Of a stretch of DNA of 64,000 bases, positions 8,978 to 17,433 are shown one piece after another (position 1 is the first letter of the stretch; each line of letters opens with the position of its first letter). Position numbers and translations under genes: made by a program. The DNA is from Haloarcula nitratireducens (GTDB lineage: Archaea; Halobacteriota; Halobacteria; Halobacteriales; Haloarculaceae): contig NZ_RKLT01000007.1 in assembly GCF_019599505.1 (NCBI RefSeq), positions 1 through 64,000 on the forward strand. The letters are read 5' to 3'. The notes under the pieces were generated by a model that saw only the letters and a program-made list of their open reading frames with translations, searched no databases and had not been told where the DNA came from.

Positions 8978-10015
8978 ATGAGTACACTATCTGACGTAAG
9001 TTCGGCGATCTCTGAACTCCAGGAGGACCGGACGCGGATGATGCTGTTCGCGCTGGACAATCTCATCTGGCCCATCCTGTTAGTGGCATTTATCGTGTTC
9101 TCGATCCTCCTCCCGGAGATATTCACCCAGTACCGGAACATCGAGTTCCTGCTGTACACGAGTGCGGGACTCGGGGCCATCACTCTCGCGGAGGCCATCT
9201 GCCTCATCAGCGGGAACTTCGACCTCTCGGTCGGGTCCGTCGCGGGGTTCTCGTCGATGTTCACCGCACTGGCCCTCACGAGTTGGTTCCCGGCGATTCC
9301 GGGAGTCGCGGGCATCCTGATCGTCCTCGCGGTCGGCGGGGCGATCGGCTTCCTGAACGGGTTCTTCATCGCGAAGTTCGACGTGAATCCGTTCCTTCAG
9401 ACCCTGTCGGCCCTCATCGTCTTCGAGGGGGGGATCCTGGTCCTGTCGACGCGATCCGTCTACGATCTCCCAGCTAGCTACCTCTGGCTGGGCGGTGAAG
9501 ACGTCTCGCTCGGCGGACTGCTCCCACAGTCGGTTCCCGTCGCCGTCCTCTTCATGCTCGCACTCTTCGTCACGGTGTGGTTCGTCCTGGTGAAGACTCG
9601 GTTCGGGCGAGCAGTGTACGCGGTCGGTGGCGACGAAGAGTCGTCGGCCGAAGCCGGCATCGACACGGACCGCATCGTCATCGCCGTTTTCGTGCTGTCG
9701 GGGATGCTGGCCGCGACGGGGGGCCTGCTCCTGACCGGGTTCAACGGTGGGGCGACGCCGACGCTCGGAACCGCACAGCTGTTCCCCGCCTTCACCGCTG
9801 CCGTTATCGGTGGGGTGAGCCTGTTCGGAGGCCGAGGTAACGTGTTCAACGCACTCGGCGGGGTTCTGTTGCTCAGCACCATCGCGGCCGGACTCGTGAT
9901 GCTGAACATCGACCCGCAGATCGTCCAGACGATCAACGGCCTCGTCCTCTTCGCAGCGATCCTGCTGTACACGTTCGTCCAGCGATTTCGGGGCCGACTG
10001 CTCTCGGACCTCTGA
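8978..10015 (+). CDS. Sugar ABC transporter permease (CUT2/RbsC type)
   Basis: 345 aa, hydrophobic throughout, with 8-10 likely membrane segments. The run I-S-G-N-F-D-L-S-V-G-S-V-A-G and the E-S-S-A-E-A-G-I-D-T-D-R cytoplasmic loop are characteristic of RbsC-like permeases, as is the C-terminal G-G-V-S-L-F-G-G-R-G motif. It follows the binding protein by 21 bp. Only one permease gene is present, which fits a homodimer as in other CUT2 systems. It converges on the PfkB-type kinase gene. Confidence 0.87.
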   Translation: MSTLSDVSSAISELQEDRTRMMLFALDNLIWPILLVAFIVFSILLPEIFTQYRNIEFLLYTSAGLGAITLAEAICLISGNFDLSVGSVAGFSSMFTALALTSWFPAIPGVAGILIVLAVGGAIGFLNGFFIAKFDVNPFLQTLSALIVFEGGILVLSTRSVYDLPASYLWLGGEDVSLGGLLPQSVPVAVLFMLALFVTVWFVLVKTRFGRAVYAVGGDEESSAEAGIDTDRIVIAVFVLSGMLAATGGLLLTGFNGGATPTLGTAQLFPAFTAAVIGGVSLFGGRGNVFNALGGVLLLSTIAAGLVMLNIDPQIVQTINGLVLFAAILLYTFVQRFRGRLLSDL

Positions 10016-10136
10016 ACCCCGACGAAACATCTTTCTCCCGAAACTGACCGTGTCGACTCTCGGTCGCGATACGCCTTCGCATCCCTCCGGGTTCGACCTT
10101 ACTGCCGAGGTTGGCAACTGAAAAACGGTTCGCGTA

Positions 10137-11267
10137 CTACTCGAACTGTGCGTCGTAACTGGTGACGGCCGAGACGACGTCGTCGTAGGACGGCGTCTCG
10201 CCGGTCCGGACGAACTCGCGAGCGAGCGCGTTGCCGAGCACGACGGCGGCCGCTTCCGGGAGGCCCTCGACGAGACCGAGGGACAGTCCCGCGTTGAAGT
10301 GGTCGCCGGCACTGGTGGTCAACTCCGGAGAGTCGACGGGAGTGACGCTCACGCTCGTCGTCCCTCCGTCGCTTACGACCACGGACTCCGTCACGCTGTG
10401 GCCGACGAACCGGTCGACGGCCAGTGAGTCGAACGCGACGCGAGCGTCCGCGACGATATCCTCGCTCGTGTGCGCGCCGAGGACGGCCGCGAGCTCCTTC
10501 GTCTCGTAGCGGTTCGCCGAGACGGTTACCTCAACCTCCTCTGCGAGACGGCGCGTCGCCGCGAGGATCGGTTCCAGTACCTCCTCGTCGAGTTCCCGGA
10601 TGTCCGCGGGGTCGAGCAAGACGTGCTCTGGCGGGTCCGAGAGCTTCGGAAAGACCTTCTCTCGAAGTCCGTCGATGATACCCGCTAGTTCGGGAATCAC
10701 CGCCCAGTAACCGATTCCGAGGAGTCTCGCGCCATCGAGTTCGTCGACCAGCGTCTCGATACCGACGCGCGACTCGATCGTCTCCCAGTCCAGCGTCGCG
10801 GCACCGCCGCTCTCCATCAGCATGAGCTTCCCGTCGTCGAATTCGACGGCGTCGGTGATCCCCGGGTCCCCCAGCGAGTACACGGTACACGCCTCGAATT
10901 CCCGCTCGAAGATGTCCAGAACCGGATCTCCGCACATCCCGACGAGCGTCGGATCGAACCCGAGGGTCCGGTACGCGCGAGACAGGTGGCTGACGTGCCC
11001 TCCGGTTCGCTGGCCGTGGCGCTCCCACGAGATGGCGAGCGAGCTGTCGGCGGCCGCCGACGTAACGATCTCCTCGCCGAACTCGCGAAGCGTCGTGATG
11101 CGTTCGTCGCTCGACGAACCGGCGTTCGTTCCCGCTCGTCGGACGTTATCGACGAACCCGTCGAAGCCGAACACGACCTTCCCGCCGCTCAGTTCCGTCG
11201 GGAGGTGATCCCGGCACGACGCCACCGCGTCACGCGTCTGTGGATCCGGATCGCTAGTCGGCGACAT
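10137..11267 (-). CDS. PfkB/ribokinase-family carbohydrate kinase
   Basis: 376 aa from M-S-P-T-S-D-P-D-P. The C-terminal T-S-A-G-D-H-F-N-A-G is the PfkB signature with the catalytic Asp of the anion-hole motif (normally GAGD; here SAGD). G-G-H-V-S-H-L-S-R-A-Y and an N-terminal F-G-F-D-G-F-V-D-N strand also fit the ribokinase fold. Family members phosphorylate ketoses, nucleosides or 2-keto-3-deoxy sugar acids. It faces the CUT2 importer, so it may phosphorylate the imported sugar. Its promoter appears to lie about 240 bp upstream, with a possible leader ORF between (see 11254-11478). Confidence 0.82.
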   Translation of the reverse strand: MSPTSDPDPQTRDAVASCRDHLPTELSGGKVVFGFDGFVDNVRRAGTNAGSSSDERITTLREFGEEIVTSAAADSSLAISWERHGQRTGGHVSHLSRAYRTLGFDPTLVGMCGDPVLDIFEREFEACTVYSLGDPGITDAVEFDDGKLMLMESGGAATLDWETIESRVGIETLVDELDGARLLGIGYWAVIPELAGIIDGLREKVFPKLSDPPEHVLLDPADIRELDEEVLEPILAATRRLAEEVEVTVSANRYETKELAAVLGAHTSEDIVADARVAFDSLAVDRFVGHSVTESVVVSDGGTTSVSVTPVDSPELTTSAGDHFNAGLSLGLVEGLPEAAAVVLGNALAREFVRTGETPSYDDVVSAVTSYDAQFE

Positions 11268-11478
11268 TCGTTTCAACTCCGTCGGCTGCCTGTGTTCGTA
11301 CCCGGAGCACTTCCGGGGCAGAAACGGTGACGTAGGGGCTCTCTGTTGTCCCTGAGAGATGCTCTGTGGGGTGCCTCGATGCTTCGGGTTCAACCGGGCA
11401 ACACGGAGTACGTCGATCGCTGTCGAGTCGGTTTAGTTCGAGTACTGCCGGTACCCGAGACGCTGCTAACAGACGCAT
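11254..11478 (-). CDS. Candidate 74-aa leaderless ORF overlapping the PfkB kinase start
   Basis: Possible small gene. Its ATG at 11478 lies 27-28 nt after the centre of the minus-strand TATA CTTTTATATC (11501-11510), exactly where a leaderless start is expected. Its stop overlaps the kinase start by 14 bp, which would allow coupled translation. The peptide (starting M-R-L-L-A-A-S-R-V-P) has no recognisable family, a Pro/Arg/Ser-rich composition and two adjacent cysteines. It could equally be a non-coding leader. No function is proposed. Confidence 0.3.
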   Translation of the reverse strand: MRLLAASRVPAVLELNRLDSDRRTPCCPVEPEASRHPTEHLSGTTESPYVTVSAPEVLRVRTQAADGVETNVAD

Positions 11479-11500
11479 GTGTAGCGTTACATCTGGGGAT

Positions 11501-11510
11501 GATATAAAAG
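11501..11510 (-). promoter_or_regulatory. TATA element of the PfkB kinase transcript
   Basis: Reads CTTTTATATC on the minus strand; predicted start near 11478. No closer TATA-like element is visible before the kinase ATG at 11267. Confidence 0.5.
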
Positions 11511-11536
11511 ATTATGCCGCGATGCTGTGTGAAGAC

Positions 11537-11554
11537 CTACCGACATTTCGGTAG
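11537..11554. repeat. Inverted repeat CTACCGA-N4-TCGGTAG upstream of the kinase promoter
   Basis: Perfect 7-bp arms separated by CATT, about 27 bp upstream of the kinase TATA. Candidate activator site; alternatively a small hairpin in a rightward transcript. Confidence 0.4.
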
Positions 11555-12007
11555 TCCGAACCAGGGGCACGAGTCATCTATATCTACTTATCGTCACTTT
11601 GTGTTTAAATAGTGAATATTTGATATTGTATACCGACTTCTTCCGCCAAATCTGCAGATATGATATCTAATAGGCATATTCTTATATATACAGATATATT
11701 GTCCGCGTTTTGTTCTTATATTTCGTCTATATTCATATGCCCATATCTAAATCGGGATAGTGGTAGACAGCCGTCGTCGTCGTTTCCGCGGACGACGCGA
11801 ACGAGGATACGACGCCGCAGTCGAACTACAGTCGACCGTCGGCGAAGGATCGATCATCAGTAAATCGGAAGAGCGATTCACGGGCGGAGGTCCGGAAGAC
11901 AGAGATAGCTATCCCCGTATGTGTCCCTCAGACGTACTATTCGTCGGACACTTTATATCGTCACTTGGCCCAAGAATTTATCCCGAGACCACGGCTGTCT
12001 ATTGACG
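11555..12007. other. AT-rich spacer before the cysteine-synthase-like gene
   Basis: From about 11570 to 11760 the sequence is markedly AT-rich, with many ATAT-type runs, unlike the coding neighbours. No supported gene. A TATA-like CTTTATATC at 11951-11959 lies about 50 bp before the ATG at 12008 and is the likely promoter for that gene. Confidence 0.45.
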
Positions 12008-13096
12008 ATGGGTGAGGAGCCTTCGTACGACGATGTACTGGACGGCAGCAGCCCCGCCGAAACGATGGGACACGCCTCGGAGGCCCGCCGTCGCTCCGAC
12101 GCCGACGTAGACCCCGAGGACGATCTCGACGTTACTTTTCTCGACGTAGAAGCAGCGGACGACGTACCCTTTCCCCGCATCGCCCGCGACCCGGTGCTCC
12201 GCGAGATCGGAAACACGCCGCTGGTCCCCCACCCCGAGAACGAGCAGATCGTCTGCAAGATGGAGCGCGAGAACCCGACGCTGAGTCACAAGGACCGCCT
12301 CGGTGCGGGAATGATACTCGGGCTCCGACAGATGGGCGAGCTCGACGAGGGTCAGCGCGTCGTCGAGGCCAGTTCCGGCAACACGGCCGGCGGCGTGGCG
12401 CTCGCCGCCAATCGCCTCGGACATCCCTGTACGATCGTCATGCGCGAGACGACCAGCCCCGTCAAGCAGGGCTTCGTCAAATCGCTCGGGGCCGAAGTCG
12501 TCACCGCTCCGGACGTGGGCCACGAAGAGCACTTCTATTACCAGAAGGTCGCACGCCGCTACGCCGACGAGCACGACGCCGTCTACCTCAACCAGTACGA
12601 ACGGCCGCTCAACCGCCACGTCCACTACGAGTGGACCGGACCGGAGCTGTACGACCAGATAGAGGGGGAAGGCGTCACGCACGTCGTCGGTGCCGTCAGC
12701 ACGTGCGGATTCATGACCGGCGTCGCCGAGTACCTGAAGGAGAGGGAACCGGCGATTCGAACGGTGGGCGTAGACGGCGAGGAGTCGAACGTCCACCGGA
12801 CGTTCCACGACAACGAACTCGGCCAGTACGACGTCGACGTCGAGGGACTGGGACAGTGGCGCGTGACCGACGTGGGCAACCTCGCTGCCCTCGACGACGT
12901 TCGAACGGTGCCCGACTCGACGGCGATCTCCCGCTCGAAGCACGAGAGCGCCGACAACGGTCTGCTGATGGGGCTGAGTTCCGGCGCGGCGATGGAAGTC
13001 GCCCAGACGATCACGCAGGAGGACGACGATGCGCGGGTCGTCACGGTCGTCCACGACGGCGCGGAGCAGTACTTCCACGACGTCGAAGGGTGGTAG
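12008..13096 (+). CDS. Cysteine synthase / cystathionine beta-synthase-family PLP enzyme
   Basis: 362 aa. The PLP lysine is K95 in N-P-T-L-S-H-K-D-R; the phosphate/substrate loop S-S-G-N-T-A-G-G follows at about 122-129, and V-S-T-C-G-F-M-T-G plus G-L-S-S-G-A-A complete the fold-type II signature. Canonical cysteine synthases read N-P-x-x-S-x-K-D-R, so the active site is intact. An acidic N-terminal extension of about 60 residues (to I-G-N-T-P-L) is not part of the core. Likely makes cysteine or a related beta-substituted amino acid. No serine acetyltransferase is nearby. It stands alone, flanked by AT-rich spacers and a sensor kinase. Confidence 0.8.
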   Translation: MGEEPSYDDVLDGSSPAETMGHASEARRRSDADVDPEDDLDVTFLDVEAADDVPFPRIARDPVLREIGNTPLVPHPENEQIVCKMERENPTLSHKDRLGAGMILGLRQMGELDEGQRVVEASSGNTAGGVALAANRLGHPCTIVMRETTSPVKQGFVKSLGAEVVTAPDVGHEEHFYYQKVARRYADEHDAVYLNQYERPLNRHVHYEWTGPELYDQIEGEGVTHVVGAVSTCGFMTGVAEYLKEREPAIRTVGVDGEESNVHRTFHDNELGQYDVDVEGLGQWRVTDVGNLAALDDVRTVPDSTAISRSKHESADNGLLMGLSSGAAMEVAQTITQEDDDARVVTVVHDGAEQYFHDVEGW

Positions 13097-13288
13097 ACGA
13101 GAGGCCGACTCGCGGGCCGTCTCCGATATCGTATCCGATTCCTATCCGTATAACTGTCTTTCGCGGATGTTTCTCTGGTCTCCGCTCATAGATGTCGCGT
13201 AGATGTAGACATACGGATGATTACGCATGTAGACAGACAGTTGTACAGCTGTTGCAGAGAGCCGTCGACGTAATGCGGCGAACGCTCC

Positions 13289-16228
13289 CTACGTGTCCTC
13301 TCCGATACACCTGAACTCGAAGCGCGCGCCGCCGGATTCGCTCTCGGTGATGCGGCACTCCCACCCGTACGCCTCGGTCAGCTCCCTGACGAACGCTAAT
13401 CCGAGACCGGTGCCGCCCTGCTCGGCAGCCGTCGTGTAGCCGACTTCGAACACCGAGTCCCGGTCGTCTTCTGGGATTCCAATTCCGTCGTCTTCGACGT
13501 AGAATCCCGACGACAGTTCGCCGACGGCGATCGAGACATCCTCGCCGCCGTGCTCGACCGCGTTCCGATAGAGGTTCGCGAACAAGTGCTGGAGGTACGT
13601 CTCGTCTGCCTGTACCGTCATGTCGAGGTCGATGTCGAGCGACGCCGACAACCCGCCTACGTCGTCCCACGCTTCGCGCGCCATCTCCGCCAGATTCACC
13701 GATTCGGTCGTATCGACGGCGTCGTTGCCTCGGGCCAGGACCAACATCACGTCGATCATCGTCTCGATGCGGTCGAACGCATCCGTGACGTATTCGACCG
13801 CGTCGGAATCGGTCTCGTCCGGCAGCTGTCGACTGTAGATGTGGCCGATCGTGACCGGATTTCGGAGTTCGTGCGCGAGCATGCTCGCGAAGCTTTCGAG
13901 CCGTTCGTTGGACGCTTCGAGTTCCGCGACCAGCTCCTCCAGCTCGGTCTGGTAGGCGTGGCGTTCGATGGCCTCAGCGAGGATGTTAGCGACGCTCTGG
14001 ACGAACGTGACGTCCTCGTCGGTGAACGACTTCCGTTCGGTGTCGTGCGTGCCGAGGATACCCCACGGATCGTCGTAGGATCCGATGATCGTACTGATGC
14101 CGCTACTGACGCCGTGCGCGCGAAGTAAGTCGGGACCCGAAAAGCGCGACTCGGTCGCTAGATCGTCGACGACGACGGGTTCCTTCGAGCGGAGCGTATA
14201 CGACGCCTGCGAGTCGTCTTCGATCGCCGAGACCGTCCCGGTACCGACGATTCCGTCGTCCCAGCCGACGCCCTGTCGGAGGAGCAGTTCGTCGTTGGAC
14301 TGATCGAGGTCGAGAACCTTCGCGTACTCGTTGTCGAGGACGTCGGCGACCAGTCTGGCCGCTCCCTCGAAGAGCGCATCGAGGTCCGTGTCCTCGAGCG
14401 CGCGCCGACTGAGTTCGGAGACGACCCACTGCTGACGGGCGCGGGCTTCGAGTTCTCGCTCGGACTCGACGCGTTCGGTCACGTCCCGGACGTAGATCGA
14501 CATCCCCGTCTCCGAGGGATAGGCGTGAATCTCCACCCAGGCTTCGAGCGACTCGTTGTACCAATCGAAGCTGACCGGTTCCTGAGTCTCCATCGCCTCG
14601 TGGGCCTTCTCCCAGACGACCCCCGTCTCCGCCTGGGGGAACGCCTCCCAGACGCTCTCGCCGAGCACCGCCGCTTCCTCCCGTTCGATAAGTTCCTCGG
14701 CGGCTTCGTTGACGTGGGTGAAGCGCCACTCCTCGTCGAGAGCGATGAACCCGTCGGTTATCCGGTCGTACACCTCGTCGAGTTCGGCCTCGAGTTCGGC
14801 GCGTTGGCGTTCGAGTTGCTCGGCCTGGGTCCTCAGTTTCGTGATGTCCTTGACGGCGAGGACGACGTGCTCGGGCGGCGATTCGTCGCCGAACGGCACA
14901 GCGGTCACGGACATCCACGCCCGTCCGCCGGGTAGGTCGATTTGACCCTCCCAGTCGGTAACCGGATCGCCGGTCTCGAACACCCGCATATAGGGCCGCT
15001 CCGACAGCGGAATCGGGTCGCCGTCCGCGTCGTAGACGAGTTGGTCACCGATAGCGTACTCGCCGGATTCCTCGAGACCGAGGCGGTTCCGGGCGCGCTG
15101 GTTCAGTTTCTCGATACTCCCGTCGCGGTTCACGACGAGGATACTCAGCGGGGCGGCAGCGAGAATCTGATCGACGAAATCCCGCTCTCGCCGGAGTTGG
15201 GCCTCTTGACGTTTGAGTTCGGTGATGTCCTCGCTGGCGGAGATTATCCGTTCGAGCGAGCCTTCCGAGTCGAACTGCGGGACGGTGTTGACCGAAATCC
15301 AGAGGCGGTCCCGTCCGGGGCGGTCGATGGCGATCTCCTCGTTGAACAGCGCCTCACCGGTCTCGTAGACGCGAGCCATCGGCGTTTCGCTGGGAGCGAG
15401 AGGGTTACCGTCGCCGTCGTAAAACTCCCACTCGTCGCGATCCGCGGGATCGCCGACGATCTCCTGCTCGGAGAGACCGAGGACGTCCTGTGCGCGCTGA
15501 TTGGCCATGACCGTCTCGCCGTCGCCGTCCTGTACGGTGATGGCGACCGGTGCCGTCCTCAAGAGATGTTCGGTCAGCTCGTTCTCTCGGCGGAGTTCCT
15601 CCTCGCGTTGCTTTCGCTCGGTCAGGTCCCGGGTGACTTTCGTGAACCCCTTTAGCGAGCCGTCGTCGTCCCGGATCGCGGTGATAGTGACGTTCGCCCA
15701 GAACTCCGAGCCGTCGTTTCGAACGCGCCACCCCTCGGATTCGATACGGCCGCTCGCCTCGGCGGCCGCCAAGTTCCGCTCCGGGACCCCGCGTTCGGTG
15801 TCTTCGTCGGTGTAGAACGTCGAGAAGTGCTCGCCGACGATCTCGTCCGCGTCGTACCCCTTGATTCGCTTGGCTCCGTCGTTCCAGCTGGCGACGTACC
15901 CCTTCGGATCGAGGACGAAAATCGCGTAATCTTCCACCGAACGGACGAACTCGGCGAACTGGTCGTCCTCGTCCCACGGCGAATCGATATCGGTGGTCGC
16001 GGTAGCTTCCGCTGGATGCCACCAGATGCGGCTTTCGGGACCAGTTTCCTTCGTCTGGAGCACTCCTCGATCGACGAGTCGGTCGAGCGATCGGCGGGCA
16101 CGCTGACGGTGACAATCGAGCGCATCGGCGACTTCGGCCGTCGTCAGCGGCGTCGATGACTGTTCCAGTCGCTCGAAGACCGCCAGCGTGTCCGCGACGG
16201 TGACGTCAGCCCCTTCCCCGGATCCCAT
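13289..16228 (-). CDS. Multi-PAS/GAF sensor histidine kinase with N-terminal winged helix
   Basis: 979 aa from M-G-S-G-E-G-A-D; the frame stays open 73 codons further upstream but a TATA-like element (16266-16272) sits in that stretch, so the shorter start is used. Approximate order: winged-helix module (8-70), four PAS domains (about 90-205, 215-340, 345-465, 480-595), GAF (600-750), HisKA with phospho-acceptor H in M-L-A-H-E-L-R-N-P (about 770), and HATPase_c with N-box N-L-Y-R-N-A-V-E-H and G-box D-D-G-I-G-I-P. No membrane segment, so it is a cytoplasmic sensor of redox, light or small ligands. No response regulator is adjacent, as often in haloarchaea. Confidence 0.9.
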   Translation of the reverse strand: MGSGEGADVTVADTLAVFERLEQSSTPLTTAEVADALDCHRQRARRSLDRLVDRGVLQTKETGPESRIWWHPAEATATTDIDSPWDEDDQFAEFVRSVEDYAIFVLDPKGYVASWNDGAKRIKGYDADEIVGEHFSTFYTDEDTERGVPERNLAAAEASGRIESEGWRVRNDGSEFWANVTITAIRDDDGSLKGFTKVTRDLTERKQREEELRRENELTEHLLRTAPVAITVQDGDGETVMANQRAQDVLGLSEQEIVGDPADRDEWEFYDGDGNPLAPSETPMARVYETGEALFNEEIAIDRPGRDRLWISVNTVPQFDSEGSLERIISASEDITELKRQEAQLRRERDFVDQILAAAPLSILVVNRDGSIEKLNQRARNRLGLEESGEYAIGDQLVYDADGDPIPLSERPYMRVFETGDPVTDWEGQIDLPGGRAWMSVTAVPFGDESPPEHVVLAVKDITKLRTQAEQLERQRAELEAELDEVYDRITDGFIALDEEWRFTHVNEAAEELIEREEAAVLGESVWEAFPQAETGVVWEKAHEAMETQEPVSFDWYNESLEAWVEIHAYPSETGMSIYVRDVTERVESERELEARARQQWVVSELSRRALEDTDLDALFEGAARLVADVLDNEYAKVLDLDQSNDELLLRQGVGWDDGIVGTGTVSAIEDDSQASYTLRSKEPVVVDDLATESRFSGPDLLRAHGVSSGISTIIGSYDDPWGILGTHDTERKSFTDEDVTFVQSVANILAEAIERHAYQTELEELVAELEASNERLESFASMLAHELRNPVTIGHIYSRQLPDETDSDAVEYVTDAFDRIETMIDVMLVLARGNDAVDTTESVNLAEMAREAWDDVGGLSASLDIDLDMTVQADETYLQHLFANLYRNAVEHGGEDVSIAVGELSSGFYVEDDGIGIPEDDRDSVFEVGYTTAAEQGGTGLGLAFVRELTEAYGWECRITESESGGARFEFRCIGEDT

Positions 16229-16439
16229 GGTAGCGCGTAATAGCTGTAATGTACCCGCCAGCGTTCTTAAACCTGTGGTGCGTCGGGGTTTCGGGTAATC
16301 GTAGTGTAGCCCGTCTCCCGTCTCGGCCGCTATCGTCGTATCGGAAATTACTGATCGGAACAGTGCACTAGAACTACCGAAATGGCTACAGACGAGATAT
16401 GGGCGAGAGAATATAGATATGTAGAATTGCGTTTTGAAT
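16229..16439. other. Spacer upstream of the histidine kinase
   Basis: Contains a minus-strand TATA-like CTTAAAC complement at 16266-16272 appropriate for the kinase transcript. Composition becomes AT-rich from about 16370 toward the origin. Confidence 0.4.
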
Positions 16440-16693
16440 TTCGCCATATATAATTATATATACACTTTTCATGGACATATAATGCCTATGTAGAGATATA
16501 AGGAGGGATATAGGTACGTTTTTGACAATAAGAATATATTTACTCTAATCCAGATACTAAAAAGAGCATAAATACAATCTTCGGAAGCTGCGAAGACGTA
16601 TACGAGTCGAAGAGTGGTTCGTGGGAACTCCGCTTTCGAAAGCGATAGATCACCGGTTCGCTCGGTGACCTCGTTCGAGGGAAGACACAGACA

Positions 16694-16711
16694 CCCCTCT
16701 ATCGATGTGTT
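16694..16711 (-). repeat. Origin iteron L1
   Basis: CCCCTCTATCGATGTGTT on the plus strand, exact match to the left-cluster consensus, reverse orientation. Confidence 0.8.
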
Positions 16712-16800
16712 CCGACTGTTAGGGGAGTGTGGTGTCGACCGGGACTCGTGGAAAGCACAAAGACGATCGAAGGACGTGTTCGAACCGTGTGGGACACACA

Positions 16801-16818
16801 CCCCTCTATCGATGTGTT
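16801..16818 (-). repeat. Origin iteron L2
   Basis: Exact copy in reverse orientation, preceded by GACACACA that extends the G-side TGTGTG tail seen at other copies. Confidence 0.8.
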
Positions 16819-17046
16819 CTGACCGACTGTGTAGGGGGGACCGTCGAGCGGAGAGCCGGTAACGAGCGACGTCCCACCGTACAGAGAATGTGCCGGAAGT
16901 CGAGAGAGAGCGGCGAAAACTATAGAAATGGCGAAGAGACTCTAAAGCGGCTCTACAGTGGTGTCGAGAGCTACTACGGAAAGTGTACGATCCGGCTGCT
17001 TCGTTTCTACCTCCAGAGTGAGGATCCCACCCCTCGGAACACATCG

Positions 17047-17064
17047 AACACATCGATAGAGGGG
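17047..17064 (+). repeat. Origin iteron L3
   Basis: AACACATCGATAGAGGGG exact, followed by a TGTGTGTGTGT tail and preceded by a partial second copy (AACACATCG at about 17038). Confidence 0.8.
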
Positions 17065-17251
17065 TGTGTGTGTGTTGTCGCTAGTAAGCTAGAAGAAAGA
17101 AGAAGAAGAACGAATATCGAAGTGTGAGAGGTTCTACATTCTATATTTCGGCTTCTAGCGTTAGAGGTGAGGACACGGCTCTCTCTACCGAATCTGTTTT
17201 GACCGCTCTCTCGATGAACCCGCTCGAACCCCCACCCCTTCCTTTCGCTCG

Positions 17252-17269
17252 AACACATCGATAGAGGGG
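17252..17269 (+). repeat. Origin iteron L4
   Basis: Exact copy, with the TGTGTGTG tail. Confidence 0.8.
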
Positions 17270-17378
17270 TGTGTGTGTCCCTTTTTTCCCGAACATATCG
17301 TCACTACTTCTGTCTCCTCTCGCATCCGGGAAGCGCGAAATCGCATTAACGCGCTACTGACGAACTCAATAACGGAAT

Positions 17379-17396
17379 CACACATCGATAGAGGTG
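17379..17396 (+). repeat. Origin iteron L5 (degenerate)
   Basis: CACACATCGATAGAGGTG, two mismatches, 37 bp before the orc1/cdc6 start. Its position suggests that it overlaps the gene's promoter and could mediate autoregulation. Confidence 0.7.
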
Positions 17397-17433
17397 AGTA
17401 ACGTTTTTCCCCCCTGAACGTGTCGGTTCGGTC

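Larger units (their letters stand above)
16440..17433. other. Left half of replication origin: AT-rich unwinding region plus iterons
   Basis: An AT-rich block (about 16440-16610, many ATATA and TTTT runs) is followed by five copies of the 18-bp iteron AACACATCGATAGAGGGG. The first two are inverted relative to the last three, the last ending 37 bp before the orc1/cdc6 ATG. AT-rich stretch, inverted G-ended repeats and an adjacent orc1/cdc6 gene are the three hallmarks of haloarchaeal orc-linked origins, so origin function is strongly implied. The exact unwinding site is inference. No protein gene is supported here. Confidence 0.8.

Noticed and set aside
12008..13096. Threonine synthase or tryptophan synthase beta instead of cysteine synthase family
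   Set aside because: The N-P-T-x-S-x-K-D-R, S-G-N-T-A-G-G and G-L-S-S-G-A-A set fits the cysteine synthase/CBS branch best.
16469..17053. 194-aa minus-strand frame in the origin
   Set aside because: Runs through iterons and the AT-rich block, with Ser/Arg-rich residues and no family.
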